This document shows, in pieces, positions 37,406 through 45,718 of a stretch of DNA of 64,000 bases. Position 1 is the stretch's first letter, and every line of letters starts with the position of its first letter. A model generated the notes under the pieces. It was not told the DNA's origin. It saw only the letters and a program-made list of their open reading frames with translations, and did no database searches. Origin of the DNA: Blautia sp. (GTDB lineage: Bacteria > Bacillota > Clostridia > Lachnospirales > Lachnospiraceae); the NCBI GenBank assembly GCA_017463155.1, contig JAFTPT010000010.1:62001-126000 (forward strand), given 5' to 3'. The position numbers were made by a program, and so were the translations under genes.

Positions 37406-39649
37406 ATGAGTGAAACGGTGACAGGGTATATAGACCATGTGATCTACCGGAATGAAGAAAACGGATACACCGTGCTGGTCCTGAAAGCGGCGGGGGAGGA
37501 AGAACTGACCTGTGTGGGAAGCTTTGCGGACATCACCCAGGGGGCGACGATCGAGGCGGAAGGAAGTTATACGGAGCATGCCGTGTACGGCCGGCAGTTT
37601 CAGATACGGTCCTTTGTAGAAAAGGCCCCGGAGGATTCCCTGGCCATGGAACGGTATCTGGGAAGCGGGGCCATCAAGGGGATCGGCGCCGCCCTGGCCG
37701 CCAGGATCGTACGGCATTTCGGCGAGGACACGCTGCGGATCGTGGAGGAGGAGCCGGAACGCCTGTCAGAGGTGAAGGGGATCAGCGACCGGAAGGCCAG
37801 GGAGATCGCGGCCCAGGTGACGGAAAAGGCGGACATGCGGCGCGCCATGATCTTTCTGCAGAAGTACGGGATCTCCCTGAACCTTGGGGCGAAGATCTAC
37901 CAGAAATACGGACAGGAGCTGTACCATGTCCTGCAGGAGAATCCGTACCGGCTTGCGGATGACATCGTGGGCGTCGGCTTTAAGATCGCGGACGAGATCG
38001 CCGGCCGGATCGGGATCCAGCCGGATTCCGATTACAGGATCTGCAGCGGCATGCTGTACGTGCTGAGTATGGCGATGGGGGAAGGGCACATCTTCCTTCC
38101 GAAAGATGAACTGTTCCGCCGCTCTTCCGAGCTGCTGGGCGTCGATCCCTCCTACATGGAAAAACACCTGATGGACATGATGCTCCAGCGGAAAGTGATC
38201 CTGAAGGAGCTGGATGAGACGGTCTGCGTCTATCCGAGCCAGAACTATTATCTGGAGCTGAACACGGCACGTATGCTGAAGGAGCTGAACGTTTCCTACC
38301 CGCAGAAGGATTCCCTTCTGGAGGACCGGATCAAACGGATCGAGAAGGAGACGGGGACGATCCTCGACGAGATGCAGCGAAAGGCCGTCAAGGAGGCGGT
38401 CAGCCACGGGCTGTTCATTCTGACGGGCGGACCGGGGACCGGCAAGACGACGACGATCAATACGATCATCCGCTTTTTTGAGGGGGAAGGGGCCGAACTA
38501 CGGCTGGCCGCACCCACGGGCCGGGCTGCCAAGCGGATGACGGAGGCCACGGGATATGAGGCCCAGACAATACACAGGCTGCTGGAGCTTTCCGGCATGC
38601 CGGACGAGGACAACCGCACCCAGGCGATCCATTTTGAGCGGAATGCCCAGAATCCGCTGGAGGCGGACGTGATCATCATCGACGAGATGTCCATGGTGGA
38701 TATCTTTCTTATGCACTCCCTGCTGATGGCAGTGTGCGTGGGTACGCGTGTGATCCTGGTCGGCGATGAGAACCAGCTGCCCAGCGTCGGCCCCGGGAAC
38801 GTGCTCCGGGATATCATCCGAAGCGGCTGCTTTCCGGTGGTCACCCTGAACAAGATCTTCCGCCAGGCCCAGGAGAGCGACATTGTGGTAAATGCCCACA
38901 GGATCAACCGGGGAGAGAGTGTGACTATCGACAACAAGAGCCGGGATTTCTTTTTCCTGAAGCGCTATGACGCGGATGTGATCATCCGTGTGATCATCGC
39001 GCTGATCCAGGAGAAGCTTCCTCCCTATGTGCAGGCGCGGCCGGACGAGATCCAGGTGCTGACGCCCATGCGGAAGGGCCTCCTGGGCGTGGAGCGGCTG
39101 AACCAGATCCTGCAGCGGTACCTGAATCCGCCGGCGCCATCCAAACGGGAGCACGAAGCGGGAGAGCATCTCTTCCGGGAAGGCGACAAGGTCATGCAGA
39201 TCCGGAACAATTACCAGCTCGAGTGGGAAATCCGCGGCAAATACAATATCCCTGTGGAGAAGGGCGTCGGCGTCTTTAACGGGGATACCGGCGTTATCAA
39301 AGAGATCAACGAGTTCGCGGAGTGTGTGACGGTCGCCTTTGAGGATGGCCGGACGGCGGATTATACCTTCAAGCAGCTGGAGGAGCTGGAGCTGGCCTAC
39401 GCCGTGACGATCCATAAATCCCAGGGTTCGGAGTATCCGGCCGTGATCCTGCCGCTTTTGTCCGGCCCGCGCATGCTGATGAACCGGAACCTTCTGTATA
39501 CGGCGGTGACCCGGGCACGCAGATGCGTGACCGTGGTCGGAAGTGAGGAAACCTTTGCGGAGATGATACGAAATGAACAGCAGCAGAAACGATACAGCTC
39601 GCTGGACGTCCGGATCCATGAGTTCATGGATGAGGAGCCGGCTTTCTGA
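37406..39649 (+). CDS. recD2: RecD2-type ATP-dependent 5'-3' DNA helicase
   Basis: A 747-residue SF1B helicase of the RecD2 class (present where RecBC is absent). The N-terminal OB-like domain and helix-hairpin-helix region (~80-190) are followed by the helicase core: Walker A LTGGPGTGKTTTIN, VIIIDEMSMVD, VGDENQLPSVGPG and the C-terminal TIHKSQGSEYPAVI block. It protects against DNA damage and replication-fork problems. The 3' end overlaps the comFC gene. Confidence 0.95.
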   Translation: MSETVTGYIDHVIYRNEENGYTVLVLKAAGEEELTCVGSFADITQGATIEAEGSYTEHAVYGRQFQIRSFVEKAPEDSLAMERYLGSGAIKGIGAALAARIVRHFGEDTLRIVEEEPERLSEVKGISDRKAREIAAQVTEKADMRRAMIFLQKYGISLNLGAKIYQKYGQELYHVLQENPYRLADDIVGVGFKIADEIAGRIGIQPDSDYRICSGMLYVLSMAMGEGHIFLPKDELFRRSSELLGVDPSYMEKHLMDMMLQRKVILKELDETVCVYPSQNYYLELNTARMLKELNVSYPQKDSLLEDRIKRIEKETGTILDEMQRKAVKEAVSHGLFILTGGPGTGKTTTINTIIRFFEGEGAELRLAAPTGRAAKRMTEATGYEAQTIHRLLELSGMPDEDNRTQAIHFERNAQNPLEADVIIIDEMSMVDIFLMHSLLMAVCVGTRVILVGDENQLPSVGPGNVLRDIIRSGCFPVVTLNKIFRQAQESDIVVNAHRINRGESVTIDNKSRDFFFLKRYDADVIIRVIIALIQEKLPPYVQARPDEIQVLTPMRKGLLGVERLNQILQRYLNPPAPSKREHEAGEHLFREGDKVMQIRNNYQLEWEIRGKYNIPVEKGVGVFNGDTGVIKEINEFAECVTVAFEDGRTADYTFKQLEELELAYAVTIHKSQGSEYPAVILPLLSGPRMLMNRNLLYTAVTRARRCVTVVGSEETFAEMIRNEQQQKRYSSLDVRIHEFMDEEPAF

Positions 39650-40349
39650 GGCGGCCGGGGCGGCGCTTAACGCTCTGTATCCAAGGCATTGCCCGTGCTG
39701 CCATGAGATCCTGAAGGACCAGAAGGCACTGATCTGTCCGGAGTGCCGGGAGAGCCTCAGCCCTATCCGGGATCCAAGATGTGTATCCTGCGGCAGGCCC
39801 GTCCGGGAAGAGGAGGAACTCTGCTCGGACTGCCTCCGGCATCCGCATGTCTTCGATGCGGGCCGGGCGGTCTTCATGTACGATGACGTGTGGAAACTGT
39901 CGATCGAGAAATTCAAGTATTACGGCTGCCGGGAGTACGGGGATTTTTATGCGGAGGCCATGTACCGGATCCTGCGGCCTGCCCTTTCTGTCTGGCAGCC
40001 TGAACTGGTGATCCCTGTGCCGCTCCATCCCCGCAAAAAACGGATGCGCGGCTTCAACCAGTCCTGGTATCTTGCAAAAAGGCTCGGCGAGAAGGCCGGG
40101 ATCCCGGCTTCGGAGGATGTCGTCCGGAAGATCCGGGATACAAAGTCCCAGAAGAAGCTGGACGCCGCAGAGCGCCGCCGGAACCTGGAGGATGCTTTCC
40201 GCGTGACGGGCCCCGTGGCCGGAAGGCGTATCCTCGTGGTCGACGACGTCTATACGACGGGCAGCACCATGGACGCCATGGCCTCCGCCCTCAAGAAGAA
40301 AGGAGCCTCCGGCGTATGCTATGCGACCTTCTGCATGAGCATGCGCTGA
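39618..40349 (+). CDS. comFC: ComFC-family phosphoribosyltransferase-like protein
   Basis: About 243 residues. An N-terminal zinc finger (CPCCHEIL, CPECRESL, CVSCGRP, CSDCLRH) precedes a PRTase domain with the PRPP loop VVDDVYTTGSTMDAM and the GFNQS motif. ComFC assists the late steps of DNA uptake in transformable Firmicutes. The start is uncertain: 39573, 39618 and 39630 are in-frame ATGs overlapping recD2, and none has a strong RBS. The shorter starts fit family length better. It is one of three com genes here, with comEA and comEC at 17-24 kb. Confidence 0.9.
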   Translation: MSSWMRSRLSEAAGAALNALYPRHCPCCHEILKDQKALICPECRESLSPIRDPRCVSCGRPVREEEELCSDCLRHPHVFDAGRAVFMYDDVWKLSIEKFKYYGCREYGDFYAEAMYRILRPALSVWQPELVIPVPLHPRKKRMRGFNQSWYLAKRLGEKAGIPASEDVVRKIRDTKSQKKLDAAERRRNLEDAFRVTGPVAGRRILVVDDVYTTGSTMDAMASALKKKGASGVCYATFCMSMR

Positions 40350-40380
40350 ACCGGATTATTAAATTATGTTGGTTTTTTTA
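40349..40380 (+). terminator. Possible weak terminator after comFC
   Basis: AACC (40349-40352) can pair with GGTT, which runs into seven T residues. The stem is short. Confidence 0.35.
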
Positions 40381-40409
40381 TTGACCGTACACGGAATATG
40401 CTATAAAAT
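40381..40409 (+). promoter_or_regulatory. Promoter of the kinase/phosphatase/zinc-ribbon operon
   Basis: TTGACC (40381-40386), 17 bases, TAAAAT (40404-40409). The leader is about 165 nt before the chosen start at 40582. Confidence 0.7.
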
Positions 40410-40581
40410 TTGAATAATAAAACAAAACTTTACTGAAAAGTGCAGTGCCATTACGCTGATTCTGCTAAAAGGCAGACGGAATTCGACGGTAAAAATCATT
40501 ATGCATCGCCCGCAATTGGAAAAGATCATAAAAAGCTTTCCGGAACTGCTTTCTCGCACATTGAAGAGAGGAGGGCCGGAA

Positions 40582-41601
40582 TTGATTGAGAATAATAATG
40601 AGACAGATGAGAAGAATGATTTTTTTTCCATGCTGTCAAAGCTTCCCGGTATGCCTGAGGATCCGGCGGGGCAGATGCTGGTCATCTGCAGGCCAAAGGT
40701 AGAGGGCTGCGGAGAGGATTGCTTTCTTGCGCTTCAAAAAGATGAGCGCTTTTTCTGCGGCGTATTCGATGGCTGTGGCGGAAGCGGGGGCAAGGTCTAT
40801 CCTGCTTTCGGGGGACATACCGGGGCATGGGCCGCATCACGGGCTGCGGCAGCTTCTGCCGGAGAGTGGTTTCTGTCAGGCTTCCAAAACAAGAATAAAG
40901 AAGCCCCGGAGCTTGCTTCCTATGTCCGCAAATATCTTAAAACATGCAAAGAGCAGGATACGGGTGGCCAGGTACTGCTTGGATCGCTCAGCAAAGATTT
41001 TCCCACCACGATCGCAGCTTTTTGTATGAATGATACAAAGGGCAATATCGTGGATTTTTACTGGTGCGGAGATTCCCGCTGTTATGTTCTGGACAAGGAT
41101 GGCCTTCATCAGGTGACAGCAGACGATTCCGCTGTGCAGGATGCTATGCAGAATCTGCGCGAGGATGCGGCGATGACCAACGTTGCCAGTGCTTCGCAGG
41201 ACTTTATCCTCCACAGAGGCACAAAAAAGATCCGGAAGCCTGCAGTCATTCTTGCTGCGACAGATGGCTGTTTCGGTTATCTGCTCTCCCCCATGGAGTG
41301 GGAGAGGACGTTGCTTGAAACGATGCACTGCGCTTCCTCTGAGGAAAAGTGGATGGATCTCCTTGATGAGCGGATCGGGAAGGTTTCGGGGGATGACTAC
41401 ACGCTGACGGCATGGCCGCATGGTTTCCGTTCATTTACGGAAATGAAACAGACATTCGAGGCAAGGCTTTCTTTTCTGGAAAAAAACTATCCCGCGGCTG
41501 AGTCCGAGGAAGAACTTTTCCGTCAATGGGAAAAGTACAGGAACGGCTATGAGAGCATGCTGGCAGAATGTAAAGAAGATCCTGAAAGAGGTTGGGAATG
41601 A
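40582..41601 (+). CDS. PP2C-type protein phosphatase
   Basis: About 339 residues, cytosolic. Metal-site motifs of PP2C are visible: FFCGVFDGCGGSGG, FYWCGDSRCYVL, ILAATDGCFGYL and GDDYTL. PP2C enzymes remove phosphate from Ser/Thr using two Mn/Mg ions. Relative to common bacterial forms, a long insert (about 30 residues) separates the DG motif from the helix. I choose the TTG start at 40582 because GAGGAGGG lies just before it. The ATG at 40501 is in frame but has no ribosome site and is 27 codons longer. It overlaps the kinase gene by four bases, so the two opposing enzymes are co-translated. Confidence 0.85.
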   Translation: MIENNNETDEKNDFFSMLSKLPGMPEDPAGQMLVICRPKVEGCGEDCFLALQKDERFFCGVFDGCGGSGGKVYPAFGGHTGAWAASRAAAASAGEWFLSGFQNKNKEAPELASYVRKYLKTCKEQDTGGQVLLGSLSKDFPTTIAAFCMNDTKGNIVDFYWCGDSRCYVLDKDGLHQVTADDSAVQDAMQNLREDAAMTNVASASQDFILHRGTKKIRKPAVILAATDGCFGYLLSPMEWERTLLETMHCASSEEKWMDLLDERIGKVSGDDYTLTAWPHGFRSFTEMKQTFEARLSFLEKNYPAAESEEELFRQWEKYRNGYESMLAECKEDPERGWE

Positions 41602-42509
41602 GAGAGATAAACGGATACCAGCTCGAAACAGAGCTGAAGACCACGAACAGCGGATTTTCCAAATGGGGCTTCGCTAGAAAGAATAACAGGAGCTATTTCA
41701 TTAAGGAGCTGATCGATCCTGTGTATCCGGTATATGAAGATCTGCTGGATCCGGCCACTCTGGCACATAAGAGAAAGATATGCCAGATGTTCGAAGACCA
41801 TAACAGGCTGCTGTATCAGTGCATCAATAACAGCTCCGACGGGAACCTGGTACATATTGAGGACTTTTTCCGTCATGGCAGCCATTATTATATGGTGATG
41901 GAAAAGGTGGACGCCATCAGCCTGGAAGAAGTCAGACGTATTACAAATGAGGATAAACTCCGCATCTGCAAGGCTCTGGTTCATTGTCTCGGTAAACTGC
42001 ACCAGAACGGGATCGTGCATGCTGATATCAAGCTCGACAATATTCTGTTCCGACGTCTTCCTTCCGGAAAGGTGACGGGAAAGGTGATCGACTTTGACAA
42101 CTGTTTCTGGGAAAAACAGCCGCCTTCTCCCGATGAAGAGATTCATGGCGATCTGGTCTATATGGCACCGGAGACCTTCGTGATGATGCAGATGGAAGAG
42201 GGAACCATAACCAGAGCGATCGATGTGTTTGCCCTGGGGATCCTGTTTCACCAGATTTTTACAGGCAGACCGCCCGGCTTTGACGCATCGAAGTTCGATT
42301 ATCCTTTTGAAGCCGTGCTTGGCGGAGAACGGCTGATCGTAAGTCCGGAAATACCGGATGAATGGCGGCAGCTGATCGATCGGATGCTGGCGGGGATCCC
42401 CGAAAAACGGATCGACTTAAGTGAGGCGGAAGCCCTGCTTCGCGGAAAAAGCACGAAAACAGAATACGGCGGTCAGGCAGCATATCTGATACCGGCCGGT
42501 GATCTATGA
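41598..42509 (+). CDS. Soluble Ser/Thr protein kinase
   Basis: A 303-residue eukaryotic-type kinase without membrane or sensor domain. Lys36 (YFIKEL) is the likely ATP lysine. The catalytic loop is HADIKLDN (Asp143, Asn148). The DFG motif reads DFD (Asp165) and APE is at 190-192. The Gly-rich loop is poor (SGFSKWGFA). The key residues suggest activity, but the DFD motif and loop are unusual. The ATG at 41598 overlaps the PP2C stop. Likely substrates are the neighbouring vWA and zinc-ribbon proteins; this is inferred from operon position. Confidence 0.85.
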   Translation: MREINGYQLETELKTTNSGFSKWGFARKNNRSYFIKELIDPVYPVYEDLLDPATLAHKRKICQMFEDHNRLLYQCINNSSDGNLVHIEDFFRHGSHYYMVMEKVDAISLEEVRRITNEDKLRICKALVHCLGKLHQNGIVHADIKLDNILFRRLPSGKVTGKVIDFDNCFWEKQPPSPDEEIHGDLVYMAPETFVMMQMEEGTITRAIDVFALGILFHQIFTGRPPGFDASKFDYPFEAVLGGERLIVSPEIPDEWRQLIDRMLAGIPEKRIDLSEAEALLRGKSTKTEYGGQAAYLIPAGDL

Positions 42510-42525
42510 AATGGAGGGTTATGAC

Positions 42526-43203
42526 GTGGCACTGAAGATGACATACAACGTGGATATGTGTTTCTGCATCGACGCGACGGGCAGTATGGGACCGGTAATA
42601 AGCAAGGTCAAGGAAAATGCGATCTCCTTTTACCAGGATGTGACCAGAGAAATGGAAAGAAAACAGAAAAGCCTCGACCATATGCGGGTACGGGTGATCG
42701 TGTTCCGCGATTATGTGGCTGATGAAGAACCGATGATGGTCAGCCGTTTCTTTGATCTGCCTGCGCAGGCTGTACAGTTCGAGGCCTGTATCAACAGTAT
42801 CGAAGCAAATGGAGGCGGCGATGAGCCGGAGGACGGGCTGGAGGCCCTGGCCTATGCCATTCGTTCGGACTGGACGAAGGAAGGTACCAAGCGCAGGAAC
42901 ATCATTGTGGTGTGGACCGACGCCTCTACCCACGCGATCGGCTACGCGAAGGAGCAGCCCAAATATCCAAAGGGTATGCCGGCAGATTTCAATGAGCTGA
43001 CGAAATGGTGGGGAGACAGCCAGATGGAGCCTTACATTAAAAACGCCGCGAAGAGACTGGTGCTTTTCGCACCGGATGCCCCCTACTGGAAGCAAATCAC
43101 ATCCACATGGAACAACGTGATCCATTATCCGTCCACAGCCGGTAAGGGGCTCCAGGAATATACCTACAAAGAGATCGTGGACGCGATCTGCAACAGCATC
43201 TGA
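42526..43203 (+). CDS. vWA-domain protein
   Basis: A 225-residue cytosolic protein that is almost entirely one von Willebrand A domain. It has MIDAS residues Asp16-x-Thr18-x-Ser20 (CIDATGSMG), an acidic loop GGGDEPEDG and a later VVWTDAS strand. vWA domains bind partners through a metal ion. I use GTG at 42526, which follows GGAGGG; the longer frame from 42499 overlaps the kinase. With the kinase and PP2C it forms a triad like the TerY-P-type vWA/PP2C/kinase sets, though its sequence is not clearly TerY. Confidence 0.82.
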   Translation: MALKMTYNVDMCFCIDATGSMGPVISKVKENAISFYQDVTREMERKQKSLDHMRVRVIVFRDYVADEEPMMVSRFFDLPAQAVQFEACINSIEANGGGDEPEDGLEALAYAIRSDWTKEGTKRRNIIVVWTDASTHAIGYAKEQPKYPKGMPADFNELTKWWGDSQMEPYIKNAAKRLVLFAPDAPYWKQITSTWNNVIHYPSTAGKGLQEYTYKEIVDAICNSI

Positions 43204-43224
43204 GATTCTGAAGGAGGGGTGAAC

Positions 43225-43548
43225 ATGTTTTGCAGAAAATGTGGTGCCGAGCTGCGTACAGGAGCCAGATTCTGCGGCAAATGCGGCACACCAGCACCAG
43301 CCGGGAGTACTGCCGGTAAGGCAGCAGGCACAGGAACCGGAGCAGTAAAGAAACCGGAAGAAGAGACCGTACATATATTCTCCTCGTCTGCCTCTGAGAC
43401 CAGGACGGACACGGCAAAGACAGAAACTCGTAAGGAACCTGTCAGGGAAGAAAAATCACCGGAGCTGATCATTCATATGCCCGAGACCAGGACCAGCAGC
43501 AGTAACGGACAATTCAACGAATGGTTCTCTGAACCAGGAGATCTGTAA
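43225..43548 (+). CDS. Zinc-ribbon protein with disordered tail
   Basis: A 107-residue protein: an N-terminal zinc ribbon (FCRKCGAE...FCGKCG, four Cys in C-x2-C pairs), then a Thr/Ser/Glu-rich, probably disordered tail ending ...SSSNGQFNEWFSEPGDL. The tail offers many possible phosphorylation sites next to a kinase gene. Start 43225 follows AAGGAGGGG. Confidence 0.7.
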   Translation: MFCRKCGAELRTGARFCGKCGTPAPAGSTAGKAAGTGTGAVKKPEEETVHIFSSSASETRTDTAKTETRKEPVREEKSPELIIHMPETRTSSSNGQFNEWFSEPGDL

Positions 43549-43560
43549 GGAGGATCAGTC

Positions 43561-44166
43561 ATGAGCACATACAATACAGAAACCGATATGCCGATGAAAT
43601 GGCATAAGTTCCTGATCTATTTCAGCCTATGGCTGTCTGCCCTTGGGGCTGTGGCCAGCGGGGCACAGCTGCTTACCGGCAGCCAGTATGGGACCGGCGA
43701 TGTCATAGCCCAGGTTTACGAAATGTACGGCGGACTTAAGACAATTGACATGCTTTTCGGGATCCTGTACATAGCACTGGCAGCTTTCTTTATCTATACA
43801 CGGTTTCAGCTGGCGGGCTTCAAGGAAGGAGCACCCAGGAAGCTGATGATCGCTTATATCCTCAGCTTTGTGCTGTATGTGGGCTACGCTTTGGCTGCGT
43901 CCAGTGCGGTCGGGATTCCTTTCCGGGAGCTTATGACATCGCAGGTGGCTTCCTCAATTGCAGGAAGTGTTGTGATGATCATTGCCAACAATGTGTATTA
44001 CAAGAAGAGGCAGCATCTCTTCGGAGAAGCGGCCGCATCCTCCTATACAGCCCCCTCGTACGAAACCGAAACGACAGCGGGGCGGGGGACCGGTTTCTGC
44101 CCGCATTGCGGGGCAAGGGTGGAGCCGGAGGACGCTTTCTGCGTGAACTGCGGTAAAAAACTGTGA
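43561..44166 (+). CDS. Four-helix membrane protein with C-terminal zinc ribbon
   Basis: A 201-residue protein with hydrophobic helices at about 16-38, 62-80, 93-115 and 126-145, a short Thr/Ser linker, and a C-terminal zinc ribbon (FCPHCGARVEPEDAFCVNCG). An even helix number puts both ends on the same side, probably inside. I recognise no family for the membrane part. Confidence 0.7.
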   Translation: MSTYNTETDMPMKWHKFLIYFSLWLSALGAVASGAQLLTGSQYGTGDVIAQVYEMYGGLKTIDMLFGILYIALAAFFIYTRFQLAGFKEGAPRKLMIAYILSFVLYVGYALAASSAVGIPFRELMTSQVASSIAGSVVMIIANNVYYKKRQHLFGEAAASSYTAPSYETETTAGRGTGFCPHCGARVEPEDAFCVNCGKKL

Positions 44167-44176
44167 GGAAAGCACA

Positions 44177-45256
44177 ATGAGTGAGGACAGCGGCTTCTGT
44201 CCCAGGTGTGGGGCAAAAGTGGAAACAGGCGATGCGTTTTGCGTAAACTGCGGTGCGAGCCTTAAAACCGGAGGGACTTCCGAAGGCAGAACGTCCTCCG
44301 CGGACACAAAAGCCGGCGATGGGAAAGGCAAGCTGCGTTCCAGGGTACTCTCCGTCATTGCCGTGATCGCTATTGTATATGTTATTTTTTTTATGCCGGG
44401 TAAGGACGGTGATACCGTCAGGAATTACGCTGACGCGGCGGCCAGTCTGGTCAAACAGACGGACAGGCATGAGGAGATGATCTATCTTGGCTATGATATT
44501 CCCGGGTTTGAGGAAGAGCTTTCCGGCTTTCAGCCTTCCGAGGTCAGTGTGACCCTCATGGGTGAGGATGTTATGTACCGGACTTACCGGCAATCCTTCC
44601 GGTATGACGGAAATCCCCGCCATGGGGAACGTTCAGCCCTGACTGCATATCCGGAGGGTGCGGAAATCTACCTAAATAAGTCCGGAAAAGAGTATTCCTC
44701 CCTGCGGCTGAAGATCAGGATGAAATATTTCATTACCAAATCGCAGGAAGACGAACTGCAGAAAAAAGTGGAAGAGATCCTGGCAGGACTGCATCTGGAT
44801 GGAAAGTCGGATTATGAGAAGGTACGCGCCATATATAACTATATCTGTAGCAATGTCACCTACGACTATGTAAATCTAGGCAACAATGATTATCTGCCGC
44901 AGTATACGGCGTATGCCGCATTGTTTGACCACACGGCTGTCTGCTCCGGCGTTGCGGAGCTATTCTATGTCATGGCGGCTGCCGCCGGCGTGGAGGCACA
45001 TATCAAGACCAGCGCGGATCACGCATGGAATTTTGTCAAGGTGGATGGTCTTTATTACTATCTGGATGCAACCTGGGATCTTGGCAGGCCGGAATCGGAA
45101 TATCAGTATTTCCTGAAGGGTAAAAGTGATTTCATACTGAATATTGAGGAGATATCGCACCGCTTCACGGTCACCTATGATCCGCATGGCTTCCTCAACT
45201 ATCTGAATCATGTTGACGATGGCTATTCCTTCAGCGAATACGCCTATACAGCGTGA
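44177..45256 (+). CDS. Membrane-anchored zinc-ribbon transglutaminase-like protein
   Basis: A 359-residue protein: an N-terminal zinc ribbon (Cys8, 11, 22, 25), a membrane helix (~55-73), then an outside transglutaminase-fold domain. Triad Cys256 (HTAVCSGV), His282 (ADHAWN) and Asp297 (YYLDATWD). Start near AGGAAAG, 11 bases after the previous gene. The domain parallels the secreted transglutaminase at 2463-4772 (shared YNYI, TAVC, W-D blocks), but here it is tethered and linked to a cytosolic zinc ribbon. Confidence 0.8.
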   Translation: MSEDSGFCPRCGAKVETGDAFCVNCGASLKTGGTSEGRTSSADTKAGDGKGKLRSRVLSVIAVIAIVYVIFFMPGKDGDTVRNYADAAASLVKQTDRHEEMIYLGYDIPGFEEELSGFQPSEVSVTLMGEDVMYRTYRQSFRYDGNPRHGERSALTAYPEGAEIYLNKSGKEYSSLRLKIRMKYFITKSQEDELQKKVEEILAGLHLDGKSDYEKVRAIYNYICSNVTYDYVNLGNNDYLPQYTAYAALFDHTAVCSGVAELFYVMAAAAGVEAHIKTSADHAWNFVKVDGLYYYLDATWDLGRPESEYQYFLKGKSDFILNIEEISHRFTVTYDPHGFLNYLNHVDDGYSFSEYAYTA

Positions 45257-45324
45257 TGGCCGGTGGAGTGTGAAGGTACGATCTGGAACTGATGAGACAG
45301 GATTTTCTATAGAAGGAGTATTTT

Positions 45325-45684
45325 ATGGGCAAGAAGGAAATTGTGATCTGTCCGAAATGCGGAAGTACCCGGGTCGAGATCAAAGGCGTTCTTCAGCGAA
45401 AACATGGTGCCTGGTACTATCTGAATGGCGGCCCCATCGCTGACGCGGGCGTGCGTATGGGAAACCGGCTGAATCACGCGGTGACCGGAAACAAAAACGA
45501 CGCAAAGTGCCTGAACTGTAAATTTGAGTGGACGCCCGGCAAGGAAAATGTGCCTGCAGCGTCCACTGCGGCAGGACCGGCGAAAGAGGCGTCGCCTGTT
45601 TCACGTCCGAAATACTGCCGGGCATGCGGAACCGCGATCGAACCGGGCGACATGTACTGTGTGCAGTGCGGCAGAAAGCTGTGA
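45325..45684 (+). CDS. Double zinc-ribbon protein
   Basis: A 119-residue protein with two zinc modules: CPKC...CLNC (about 9-60) and CRACG...CVQCG (about 98-116), joined by an Ala/Pro-rich linker. No membrane helix. The first module resembles large, unusual zinc ribbons with a long loop. Start after AGAAGGAG. Confidence 0.68.
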   Translation: MGKKEIVICPKCGSTRVEIKGVLQRKHGAWYYLNGGPIADAGVRMGNRLNHAVTGNKNDAKCLNCKFEWTPGKENVPAASTAAGPAKEASPVSRPKYCRACGTAIEPGDMYCVQCGRKL

Positions 45685-45718
45685 TGATATCTGCTGTGCA
45701 GGAGAGAGGGAATAAGGG

